In this document: positions 12,280 to 26,449 of the stretch, piece by piece
How the letters are laid out: each line of letters opens with the position of its first letter
Position numbering within the stretch: the first letter of the stretch is position 1
Assembly (NCBI GenBank): GCA_949358305.1
Contig: OX442315.1
Coordinates: 20,982,427-21,046,426 of the forward strand
DNA: 64,000 bases
Reading direction: 5' to 3'
DNA from: Strigamia acuminata
Taxonomy: Eukaryota > Arthropoda > Chilopoda > Geophilomorpha > Linotaeniidae
Position numbers and translations under genes: made by a program
Notes under the pieces: model-generated
The model's database searches: none
What the model saw: only the letters and a program-made list of their open reading frames with translations
What the model was told of the DNA's origin: nothing

Positions 12280-12905
12280 GGCGCACAAGTATCTTTATGG
12301 AAACATTTTCTTTATTTATCGACTCATTATAGAAACAAATTTTATTTCTTAAAAACAAATAAATCCGTCTAATGGCTAAAAATAAAACGCGAATGTGAGG
12401 AAATTTTTCAGCAATGATGTAAATATATCACTACAGTTTTATTAATTCTTTTTTTCCTTCTTATTACAAGTGTTAATGATCTCATGTGGTACTATAAGTG
12501 GTAACAAACCTTATTAAACTAATGAATTTAACCAACTGTCCACTCCAACAATAATCAAAACTTTAGTTTTTACAAGGTAGTTAAAAATCTTGACCTCCTA
12601 AACGTGTATCACGATTTGTACACTTTACTTCACGTATACCCCTCTTCTGAATTTCCAAAATTGAAAGCAAATTTTAATCAGAAGCAAAATATAACATGTT
12701 AAAGATAATTTGACAAATTGATAATAGCTATTCCACATCAAAAACATTAAGACAAAATAAATAGTTTACCTGTGTCTGAGTGATGAAAAATATGTCAATT
12801 AATAAATATTACTTGTGCCTTCTTTCCAGACAACCAAAATAAAAAATAAATGGATAATTCCGGTTTTTCAATGAATGCATGAAGGCCTAACTTGTAAGAT
12901 AACTT
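12280..12905 (-). pseudogene. highly decayed mitochondrial Hsp70 copy (remnants)
   Basis: Scattered stretches match the intact gene at 20990-24266 in the same order and strand. 12290-12360 resembles its 3' UTR (AAGTATCTTTATGGAAACATTTTC). 12605-12780 resembles exon 7 plus the intron and exon 5 boundary (CCACATCAAAAACATTAAGAC, then TTTACCTGTGTCTGAG). 12795-12905 resembles the exon 1-3 area (AATAAATATTACTTGTG, AGGCCTAA, TTACCAATTGGGAAG). Introns are retained, so this is an old genomic duplicate rather than a retrocopy. It has no usable open frame. Confidence 0.6.
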
Positions 12906-13666
12906 ACCAATTGGGAAGATCGAATGAATTGCGTCAGAAAGGACTGTGTCAAACGTGTCAACCCTAACAATTTTTTGCGAAATTTGATAATTTTCTTTTC
13001 TGGAATTTTGGCCTCCTGTGGTTTCAGTGTAACGATAATTACGGTTTCGGTACTATTTTGTACCCAGTACAGTTTCCGTCTCTGTTCTGGTCTTTTTTCT
13101 ACGTTTAGCTTTAAATTTAGTTTATATTTTATGTTTATTTTAACCTGTATGTAATTAATAATTCAGTTTAGAGATATTTTAATGGTGAACTCACTTGTCA
13201 GCTGATTGAAGCACTATTCGGAGGAATGACCGGTTGTGTCCTCAGCTAGTATAATCTTTCGCTTTATAAACCAACAAGTAAGCTTCACTCACAAGTCAGC
13301 CATGTTTTTTCTTTCCTATTCTATGAAATCTCAGGGTTGAGAGTGATTTTTTTATGCCCTCGTTTTGCTTTTAACCAACTTCATAATATATCCAGGTTAA
13401 TTAGTCCTTAATTTTCATTATGAATTCAAAGCTTTTTAACTTTAATGACCTAAATATTATTGTTAACCGTTTCACGCTTTTGTTGATTATGGCTCAACAA
13501 CTGCATTAAAAATCTAATTTAAATATCTTTACACCTTTACTGCATCATAATAATTTTCTATCAAGAAAATTAACATTGAAATAAAGATATTGATGATTTT
13601 AATAATAGCTGTGCTTTATTTATTTCACAGAAACTAATCAATACAATTTCCATATAACTAAAAAAA
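12906..13666. other. AT-rich spacer 3' of the GrpE gene
   Basis: No exon is supported. An open frame at 12924-13154 (+) is hydrophobic and cysteine-containing but has no splice partners and no recognisable domain. TTTATT strings at 13615-13622 read as AATAAA on the minus strand and are a plausible polyadenylation signal for the GrpE gene that ends at 13667. Confidence 0.4.
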
Positions 13667-14556
13667 TCACGCAGCTTTAACTACACCGACACTTGCCGGT
13701 CTTATCGTGCGACCGTGCAGAGTATAACCCATTTTCGACACCACAGCCACCGTGCCCGGATCCTTGTCTTCGAATTTAGCTTCAAACAACATTTCGTGTA
13801 AATTGGGATTGAATTTTTCTCCTATCGGATTGATCTGATTGAGACCGTGCGAACGAAACACTTTTTGCAACTGGCCTTCCGTCATTTGAAGACAGTCGTA
13901 AATTGCCTTCAAATGTTGATTATTATTTTTTAATTCGGAAGTAGGAACGCTCTCCCTAGCTGTGGCCAGTACATCGGCAACTTGCAGCAGATCTTTGCAA
14001 AATCCTTGAATTCCGAATACTCTAGCTTCGTCTATTTGCCGCTGCATCGCTTGGCACACATTTTCCGTCTGAGCAAGAGCTCGTTTATACTTGTCCTAAA
14101 ATTATTTCAAATTATTTTTACTTTTCAATACATTTTTAGCTTTTAATTTAAAAGAAAAAAATACTTGAGTATCTTCTAATTTTTCAAATAATTCCTTGTT
14201 TTTGGCTTCTAATTCTTGAATTAATGGTTGAATATTAGGAGCTTCTGATTCGGCACTGGCTCCTGCTCCATCTGATGATTGTTTCATGCCTTTGGTGTCT
14301 TGGTTCAGACTAAAGACATAACTTCTCAGTGGTAATCTATGCAAAGAATCAACAAATTGCATCAGTATTCAGTTTACATATCATTTCATTTCATTTTGAT
14401 TTTTAGTTAAAATCTTTTGAATAACTTAAACATGGCAATCGTACGTGTTGTGTGATATACTAACCTTGTTGTGTTTCGTAAAACATATTTTGTGGAATGA
14501 AATGGAGATATTCCTACAGTGTTAATCAGACGCAAACACATGCCGAAGGAAGCCAT
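13667..14556 (-). CDS. GRPEL1: mitochondrial GrpE nucleotide-exchange factor
   Basis: Three exons, 14465-14556, 14165-14336 and 13667-14095, join in phase to give 230 residues. GrpE releases ADP from mitochondrial Hsp70 in the matrix, resetting it during protein import and folding. The first 30 or so residues are basic and hydroxylated (MASFGMCLRLINTVGISPFH..), as expected of a mitochondrial presequence. A charged coiled-coil helix follows (LIQELEAKNKELFEKLEDTQ, then DKYKRALAQTENV, QRQIDEARVFGIQGFCKDLL). The C-terminal beta domain ends in GYTLHGRTIRPASVGVVKAA, the conserved GrpE signature (GY.L..R.IRPA.V.V). Its partner chaperone gene lies 6.4 kb away on the same strand. A broken copy of exon 2 is found at 17946-18105. 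Confidence 0.95.
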
Positions 14557-14808
14557 TTTTGTAGTACAGCAGGAGTTCGGATCGTTCGATTGATTATGTC
14601 AGGATTTACTACTTGAAATAAAAAAGAACATATAGCTTCCATAGCGATTGGATTTAATAATAATTTTCATTTTATTATTATTCTATTTTATTTTTATTTT
14701 ATTTTATATTTCTTAAATAATAGAAGTAAGTAAACAATCCAATTCCTTTTAGTGATATCGCTTATCGATCGCTTAAGTCTGGTCTCGACTTGCGAGTTTG
14801 TGTTACAG

Positions 14809-16140
<1,332 letters not shown>

Positions 16141-16298
16141 TGTTCCTCGGATTTTACTTTATTTAGGCACTTAGCTTTCGCCGTATTCGGCTTAACGTTA
16201 TTGTTTTCTACAAAACAAAACAAAAACAAAAAAATGACAAATGTAAATTAATATTAAATTAAAACCAAGATTATAAAAAAAAAATGATTGTAAAATAG

Positions 16299-16763
16299 TT
16301 AATTAACGGTGCCGTCCCAAACATCTTTCTTTTGTTTGGCAGTTAGTTTTTTCTTAGCTGAAATAAAATAATTAATCTGAGATTAGAAAACGGAAAGTAA
16401 ACGATAAAAATATTCGGCAATGAATATACCTTTAGCATTTTTTAGTTGTTGTCGTTCCTTCGCTCGCTGTTCTCTTGGAATAAGTGAATTTAAACCGAGT
16501 GCGCCAGTGACGAGTCTTCGGGCTATAGTAGCTGAGGTTTCTGGTCTGGGTTTGTAAGGTTGAAACTCACTTCCAATGCGTCGGACTTTTAATTGTGACT
16601 CTCGACTCCCTTGACAACGCTTCTGCAGGTGAAATTAATAAATAAAAAAATTAAATAAATGTAAACAAACTCGAAATTGTGTCAAAATCTACCTGTCATT
16701 GGGCTAGCGAAGAAACCTAAAGCATGAGTCTCATACATCCATTTGATGTCAAAACCTCGAACC
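16299..16763 (-). pseudogene. R3HCC1L-like C-terminal gene fragment, probably broken
   Basis: Three minus-strand exon-like blocks have canonical splice sites: 16693-16763, 16430-16622 and 16299-16357. The first encodes GFDIKWMYETHALGFFASPM, resembling the RRM-like segment (GFDIKWVDDTHALG) of R3H and coiled-coil proteins of the R3HCC1L family. The second encodes QGSRESQLKV and then TSATIARRLVTGALGL, matching the conserved C-terminal motif. The third is a basic tail ending AKQKKDVWDGTVN. The first and second blocks do not join in phase, about 15 conserved residues between them are missing, and I see no upstream R3H exons. It is therefore either a truncated pseudogene or a locus damaged by the surrounding rearrangement. 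Confidence 0.6.
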
Positions 16764-17099
16764 CTGGCACAGAATAAAAATTGTATTATCATACAATATA
16801 TTCAGAAATTTGTTTAGATCAATTAATTGAACTCAGTGCATTCAAGTCGGATTTCGATACCGTGGTATATGTTTAGATTTTTCATTGTGTGATTTATTAA
16901 TTTTCTTTTCTTTCCTTTCTTTTCTTATTTTAGGTGAGAATTTGATGGGTGTAGAGGTAATTCGGGTGTAGATACGCCCGAAAGTGAATTAGAGGATAAT
17001 TTGTTGAATAAAAATTTGCGTGTTAGTGAATTGGAGAAAGGTGAAGCGAAGGGATGTTTGTTGCAGATTATTTGTTGCAGATAATTAGTGCTTCCAAAA

Positions 17100-17465
17100 G
17101 TGTTGAAATGGATGAGAAAACTGATAATAATGAAGAAAATGAGGCTGGGAATATCGTTCAATGTTTGGGTTATTTAACAGACAAGGAGGACGTGCGAGGG
17201 ATCGTTGGAATAGATTTAACGATGATGATCAATCAGATTCCAGTTCGGATTCCGAGTTAAAGTTAAGGAACAGATCTCTTCCATAACTGTAACCGGAGAG
17301 CACTCGGAATCCGAACTGGAATCTGATTCATTATCATCGTTAAATCTATTCCAACGATCCCTCGCACGTCGAGGCCGACAGATTTTCCTGTCTGTTAAAT
17401 AACCCAAATATTGAACGATATTCCCAGCCTCATTTTCTTCATTGTCATCAGTTTCGACAAACATC
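17100..17465. repeat. inverted repeat with an acidic coding-like segment in each arm
   Basis: The plus-strand segment from about 17110 to 17260 and the minus-strand segment from about 17465 to 17295 are near-identical. Both encode DNNEENEAGNIVQ followed by a GYLTD motif. The minus copy continues as RARDRWNRFNDDNESDSSSD. The two arms nearly abut, so the region can form a large hairpin. The coding source gene is not recognised. Confidence 0.7.
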
Positions 17466-17719
17466 CTTTCTCACACCCATCTTTGACTGAGAGATTCTTC
17501 TCCAATTCAGCAAATTATCCATGAATTCTTTCGTTCTCTTATATCATTGACGGACACTTTTCTTTTGTTGGAAATAGCTCGATCCAACAATACAACGATT
17601 CTAGTTACCTTGGATACAACAGGGGTGAATGATTACAGGCAATTAGCCATGATTGGCTATTCGTATGACGCGTTTCGTGGACGTTTCATCAACATACGCG
17701 TCACGCGCGCGATTTTTTT

Positions 17720-18420
17720 TCTCGAAATTTTCAGAGGTGAAGCCCACATCTGGGAGTAGGAAAGGAAATTCCAAGGACCTACAATCGGGTAAGAAAGTGA
17801 TGACAGGAGTACGAAAAAAATGTCGTTTTGTTTTTTAATTCTATTTTTTCTAAATTTTCAGAGGTGAAGCCGACATCAGGAAAAAGAAAAGCAAATTCCA
17901 AGGACCAAAAATTTTGATCCTTGGAATTTGCTTTCCTCCTCCCTCAGATGGAGCAGGAGCCAGTGCCGAATCAAAAGCTCCTTAATATACAACCATTAAG
18001 TCAAGAATTAGAAGCCTAAAACAAGGAATTATTTGAAAAATTACAAGATACTCAAGTATTTTTTTTCTTTTAAACTAAAAGATAAAAATATATTGAAAAG
18101 TACGAAAAAATAGGTCGGTTTGTTTTTTAATTTTTTTTTCGAAATTTTCAGAGGTGAAGCCCACATCTAGGAGAAGGAAACTAAATGGCAAGAACATACA
18201 ATCGGGTAAGAAAGTCGTGACTACATTGAATAGTGATGACCGTCATCACTATTCAATGTAGTCACGACTTTCTTTCCTTTTCCCAGATGTGGGCTTCACC
18301 TCTGAAATTTTCAAAAAAAAAAATTAAAAAACGAAACGACATTTTTTTCGTACTCCTGTCATCACTATTCAATGTCGTCGGCTTTACCTCTGAAAATTTA
18401 GAAAAAATAGAATTAAAAAA
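17720..18420. repeat. five or more copies of an exon-like segment in both orientations
   Basis: The phrase TTTTCAGAGGTGAAGCC is followed by an ACATC-containing tail and AGGAAA-type sequence. It occurs on the plus strand near 17730, 17859 and 18150. Inverse copies lie near 18290 (GTGGGCTTCACCTCTGAAA) and 18380 (GGCTTTACCTCTGAAA). Between copies are poly-A/T tracts (TTTTTTAATTC). An almost perfect palindrome centres at 18240 (arms about 18215-18265 around GTGATGACCGTCATCAC). Each copy looks like a 3' splice site plus a short exon that has been repeatedly duplicated and inverted. Confidence 0.7.
17946..18105 (+). pseudogene. copy of GrpE exon 2, inverted and broken
   Basis: The sequence from GGAGCAGGAGCCAGTGCCGA onward matches the reverse complement of 14110-14265, covering the GrpE segment beginning GAGASAESEAP, the donor site and part of the following intron. 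In-frame stops are present after AESKAP and in the later codons (GAAGCCTAA). It shows that the GrpE locus, like the Hsp70 locus, has been partly copied into this interval. Confidence 0.88.
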
Positions 18421-18480
18421 CAAAACTGAATGGTCACGTTACCATTCCTTTCGCAACGAAAAAGAGGAAACATAAGGACA

Positions 18481-18725
18481 CTAAATCGTGTATTGTTGGG
18501 AATCAACAAGCGACACAATCGATAAAGAAGTTAAGATTACAAGTGTTTTATTAATTCAAATCACAGGTTCATATACATATACATATAAGACACTAAGCCC
18601 TGATTGGCTAACACAAAGAACGTCCATACGACGTTCCCAATAACCGCCCTCTTGCGAGGTTTAATAAAACACTTGTAATCTTAACTTCTTTATCGATTGT
18701 TGATTCCCAACAATACACGATTTAG
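18481..18725. repeat. 245-bp hairpin with LTR-like ends
   Basis: The arms 18481-18553 and about 18660-18725 are inverted copies, differing mainly by an eight- or nine-base insertion near 18508. Within each arm the sequence TGTTGGGAATCAACA / TGTTGATTCCCAACA resembles LTR termini, and AATAAAACACTTGTAATC looks like an R-U5 junction. The palindrome, however, extends 10 or more bases past those ends. It could be two LTR ends joined head to head, or a MITE. No internal coding sequence. Confidence 0.65.
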
Positions 18726-18916
18726 TTACTGTATTCTTGCTCTTTTTCGTTGTAACTAATACCTAATTGTCAATAAATGAAGCAAATTAAGTAAAATTTC
18801 TGCAGCTTTAACAAAGAACGTAATGGCATTTTTCTTTGGCATTTATTCATTTTGTTAAGTGACTTTAGGAACAATGCTCGCAATAACACTCTCAAACAAT
18901 ATCCACCTCACTTATA

Positions 18917-19666
18917 CAGGGTGAGTCAAAAGTCCAGAAACACCTTTTTTTCTTGAAAATGACTGAAGATATATCAATTCTGTTGATGTAGACATATAGG
19001 AAGTTGATGATGGGCTATCCAGTGGTCACCTTAAATTTGATCCGGAAGGTCATTTTCAAGGTCATTCACTTCTTAACCTTTAAACCGTTTAAGATACAGC
19101 AAAATTTCCAATTACAAAGTTGTAGAACACCATCGAATTAGTACTATCCAACTTATCTTAGACATCTTCATTTTAATGTTTTCATTTTAAAATGAAAACA
19201 AATCAGCTGAAGTAAAGCCAGCATTGTGGCAAAACTTCAATTTCTACTGCAAAAGTACTGAATTTCTTCAATAAATGTATTCAAATTTGCATTATTATGT
19301 AAGTAAACAAGAAAAACCACTGTCTTTTTTTAAATGTTTAAATTATTTTATTTTCATAAGAATAAAAAATTTCAATTTGCTGATTTGTTTTCCTTTTTTT
19401 AAAAAAAACCATTTAACTTAAGGTGACTAGGATAATTTGGATAGTACTAATTTGATGGTGCTCTGCAACTTTGTAATTGGAAATTTTGCTGTTTGCGGTT
19501 TAAAAGTTAAGAAGTGAATGACCTTGAAAATGACCTTCCGGATCAAATTTAAGGTGACCACTGGATAGCCCACCATCAACTTCCTATATGTCTACATCAA
19601 CAGAATTGATATATCTTCAGTCATTTTCAAGAAAAAAAGGTATTTCTGGACTTTTGACTCACCCTG
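18917..19666. mobile_element. 750-bp foldback MITE with TA/TATA flanks
   Basis: The termini CAGGGTGAGTCAAAAGTCCA (18917) and its inverse ending at 19666 start inverted arms of about 240 bp (to near 19155 and from about 19430). TATA flanks both ends (18913-18916 and 19667-19670), consistent with TA target duplication of Tc1/mariner-type elements. Ends of the CAGGGTG..CAAAAGT type are common in arthropod mariner-related MITEs. The loop is AT-rich and non-coding, so an autonomous partner elsewhere would be needed for movement. Confidence 0.85.
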
Positions 19667-19741
19667 TATAGGTATTTTTTTTTAGATTTTGTAAACTTTT
19701 ATTACTTTTTTTATTACTCTCAACATCTGAAACGTATTGCT

Positions 19742-20296
19742 CTATCTATCTTCTGAAGAATCCGACAAATCAGAGCAAAAACTATCCGCCGAAATCTTGC
19801 TCGGTACAAAATTTTCTGCGTAAGGGTTCAATTGACTCTGAAATGAATATTTTTAACATTATTCAACATCAATTTCTATTCCAATTCAATTTCAACGCAC
19901 CTCATGCAAGATACCATCGGGGTCTGGCCTATCTTCTGTAAGAAGTTGCCCTAGTCTTTCGGCGAGAGCATCGAGTGGTCTTTGTAAGTGGCACTCGTCG
20001 TCTTCCAATTGATTGTAGTATGTTGCATCTCTCGCCTCTTCTTCCGCTAACATTTCTGCCATACATCGTTCCATTTCTTCTTCTTCTTCTAACTCGGCCA
20101 AAACCTAACGAATAAATCAGAGAAAACAATTTTTTTTTAAAATTAATTATTAATTTCTCATTAATACTTGTTTATCGAAGCTTTATATGTCTTCCATCCA
20201 CAGATATTCGGCAAATTCATCTCGTCTGTCGACACAACTATCGTTTACATTTAAGATGAGGGCGTCGAAATTGTCCTCGTTTTGGGATTCATTCAT
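19742..20296 (-). pseudogene. Paip2-like PABP-interacting protein, interrupted by a stop codon
   Basis: Three exons, 20168-20296, 19901-20104 and 19742-19837, join with canonical splice sites in phase. They spell a 142-codon frame typical of PAIP2, a repressor of translation that binds poly(A)-binding protein. Features include DEFAEYLWMED (PAM1-like), an acidic helix (VLAELEEEEEMERCMAEMLA) and a C-terminal PAM2 motif (SQLNPYAENFVP). However, codon 38 is TAA (20183-20185), immediately after WMEDI. The family sequence resumes after it (SFDKQVLAEL), so one substitution (probably GAA to TAA) breaks an otherwise intact gene. It is either a recent pseudogene or an assembly/consensus error. I see no alternative donor that avoids the stop. 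Confidence 0.75.
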
Positions 20297-20434
20297 TAAT
20301 TTAAAAAAAATTAAAAAATCAAATAATCCAAGAATACGCGATGATGATGTGTGATGATCGCTAGCAATGATGATTAAACTTGTGCTCAGATAATCATGCC
20401 TGGATATTTCATGACGTTGAAGAAAAATATAGAG

Positions 20435-20850
20435 CAGGGGTTCCCAAACGTTTTAGCATTGCGACGCATTTTTAAGAAAGGCAATCTTCTGCGCCTCACT
20501 TCATCATCGGTGCATTAAATTTTTCCCATCCTGCAAAATTCATCACTTTGGGGACTTACAATACAAAACCTTTATTTTTGAGCGTTTTGTTTGGTTTTTG
20601 GAGGTTTTTGGAGAATTTTGGGTGGTTTTTGGAGATTTTGAGAAATTTCTGTGAAGATTTTGAAGCTTTTGCTAGCCTGCAGTGGTTTGCAACCAACTAC
20701 AGGCAGTAAGTTGGAATTGGAATTGGCAAAAATTTAAAAAAAAAAATTTAAAAAAAAATTTTGGAAACAAAAATTTTGGGTGAAGAAGTGATTGAACACC
20801 ATTGCACCTCACCAAAAATTAGCTTGCGCCCCACAGTTCGGGAAACGCTG
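20435..20850. mobile_element. hAT-type MITE, 416 bp
   Basis: The element starts CAGGGGTTCCCAAACG and ends CGGGAAACGCTG, imperfect inverted ends typical of hAT elements. A perfect 8-bp duplication ATATAGAG flanks it (20427-20434 and 20851-20858). The interior is non-coding, with runs of TTTTTGGAGG-like sequence. It is a non-autonomous copy. Confidence 0.88.
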
Positions 20851-21163
20851 ATATAGAGTATTTATAAGACTAAAAGGGTTGAAAACGCTGTTCAAATTTA
20901 ATATAAATTTACATTTGTCATTTTTTTCACAGTTCAAAACCATGTTTTTATAGAAAACAATAAAGTTAAGCCGAAAACATTTTTGTGACAAGTATCTTTA
21001 AGAAAACATTTTCTTTATTTATCGACTCTCTTATAAACAAATTTTATTTCTTTAAAAAAAAAAAAAAGAAATCCATCCTACGATAAAAAAAAAATTCGCG
21101 AATACGAAGAAACAAATTTTAAATGTTAATTTCGGCTACAATTTAAACATCACAACAATTTTC

Positions 21164-24266
<3,103 letters not shown>

Positions 24267-26449
24267 TAGTTAGGAAAATTCAGTTGCGAGGAGTTTTCTT
24301 CAAAGCCCCACGTGTTTGATGAAACTGCGCAGGAAATTTGCAACACGCGAAGCGAATGTCGTCATCCAATAAGCGCCGAAGCGATCGGCGAAGGCAAGGG
24401 TAGCGCCATCTATGAACTTTAATTTTGTGTAAAAGTTCTAGAAATAAGAATAACGCGTTTTATAATTTAAGCAAAAAATATTTTCTAAGACATATCTTAT
24501 CTTAAAACTAATATTTATTTGTTTTAAATTAAGACTCGTGACCATGAGTAAAATGCACTCTCGAACGAACGATCAATGTCAAATCACATTAAAAAAGTGA
24601 CCAAAATGCAAACCATCCGCGCCTTAAAAAACGTTTAAAATAAATGCATTTTTATTATGTGTAAATTCGCGAATGTTTTTACAGCATGGAAGCTCAATGC
24701 ACATGAAATATTGAACAGTAATAAAGCGTTAGTAGAATTTAGCTCCGGGGACTACATTCGGAAGTGGTACGAATCTGCAGCGAGAATCGTGCAGTGGGGT
24801 TGTGGTTGTATGATAGTTAATTCCACTGAACAGTGGGGTCTGTTTATAACCCACTGAAAACTACTTTTCTTTCTTCAAACAGTTGGATTATTCACTACTA
24901 GAAAACATTTTAGTTTGTTTCTTTTAAGGCAAAGTTTGCCAGTTACTTGTTTTGTTTTTATTTCGTCTTTAATTTTTTTTTAAAGTACGACGACACTTGT
25001 AAATGTAAACTCTTCTTCATTTTAAACCGCCAAACTCGTTCGCAATTAGGCCTACTCTTCTAAAAGGGAACATCCTTAATTAAAACCGACTAAACAGGTC
25101 AGTAATATAGCTGAGACAAGCAGAAATCAAATTGCATTCAAATTGAAACAACAGCCAAAAAATTAGCGTAGAAAACTTGTTTCGAGGTTGTGATGGAATG
25201 ACATGAACATAGTTTCAATCACTCCGACCTTGTTAACTGTAAACTCTTGATTTGTTCACTTTGCTCTCTCTCGCTGCAAGAATTCTAGCAAAAGTTGCAA
25301 TCAATTCTTTGCAGTGCCAATGTCAACTTGCACATTTTTTACGGGTTTTTTTACCTCCCTCTTTTTATATAAAAGAAAAAATTTGCACGTGTGCATTTGA
25401 GTTGAAACCGAATTTTAATTCCATGGTGATGTCCTAGTTCGATTAATGCTGAATATTAATCTTGCTTAAAACGTTTTTATATTGGCTACCCCTTTTATTT
25501 GGCATTGACCTAGATTTTATGTAACATCGAGGTAAATATTGCATTGGAATCGTAAAACTCGTGCAGACAGTTATAGCAATTTCACTCGGTAAAAAACTGA
25601 TTTATTTTATTTCTATTTTCCAAATTTTTTATTTTTATTTTACGCCTGCTAAATAGAAATTTTTTCAATTTGGAACACGAGTGTGTATCGGTTTAAAAAT
25701 AGTAGGTTGCGTAATAGGTTGTGAAAGGAAATGTAAGGAAGTGAAGTTTTGTGATTTGATCTTGATGTAAGCATTTACCTTTAATATGGCTTGATTAGAG
25801 TGACGTTTAAATCATTAAATGGGGTTTTAAGTAAGTAGAATACAATTGAACAGAGCTTAAATAACAAAAATTTGAACGACCTAGAAATTCAAGTAACCTG
25901 AAAAAAAATGTCAAAAGTATTTATTTTATTTATTTAGTTATTTATTTAAAAATAACCTTAACGGAATTTATTTCTTATTTCTTTTTCAGTTCAATAGTAC
26001 TACGATGAATCCTGTAAACGACAAATTACAACGCAAGTTCCACATTCTTACAAGTATTGACGGAAATTGCCAATAAGTATTTAGCCACTTACTTGAACAT
26101 GGAAACTTAAAAAAAAGAAAAAAAAAATTTCAAGACACCCAAGCAAACTAAACCTACCCAACACGAAGAGCAATACATTTGGCAATATGGAAATTTAAAG
26201 GGGAAAAAGGAAATCCGAAATTCGTAAAGAAAGAACAACTTGGGCTCGCAAAGATAGGTTCCAATGCCACAGCTGCTAAATGGAGAGATCTCTTTTGGGT
26301 TATCGCGGCTAATCGTCGGTAGTTGCTAAAAATTCTACGTCATCGTGTCCCGTTACCTCAAGTCCTTTTGCAAAAACAAAACAAAAAATATGATCAATCG
26401 CTGCTGAACTGTTATTAATTGGTGTGTGGCCAGAACGTTCTCCAACCTG
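24267..26449. other. AT-rich spacer between divergent genes
   Basis: This is the likely promoter region of Hsc70-5 (left) and of the CCCH-finger gene (right). Just upstream of 24266 the sequence is GC-richer (24290-24420), as expected near a housekeeping promoter. An open frame at 24657-24857 (+) has no splice partners or known domain. An untranslated 5' exon for the next gene may lie around 25990-26400, but I cannot define it. Confidence 0.4.

Larger units (their letters stand above)
16141..17945. other. scrambled interval of gene fragments and inverted repeats
   Basis: Between the two inverted Hsp70 copies this interval contains an R3HCC1L-like fragment (16299-16763), an inverted repeat (17100-17465) and several copies of a short exon-like segment (from about 17720). 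No complete gene could be assembled. The parts are described individually. Confidence 0.5.

Noticed and set aside
12924-13154. 76-codon hydrophobic frame
   Set aside because: AT-rich chance frame with no signal-peptide-to-stop logic, no homology I recognise and no introns with neighbours.
24657-24857. 66-codon frame upstream of Hsc70-5
   Set aside because: No splice sites, no conserved motif. It lies in promoter-like sequence between divergent genes.
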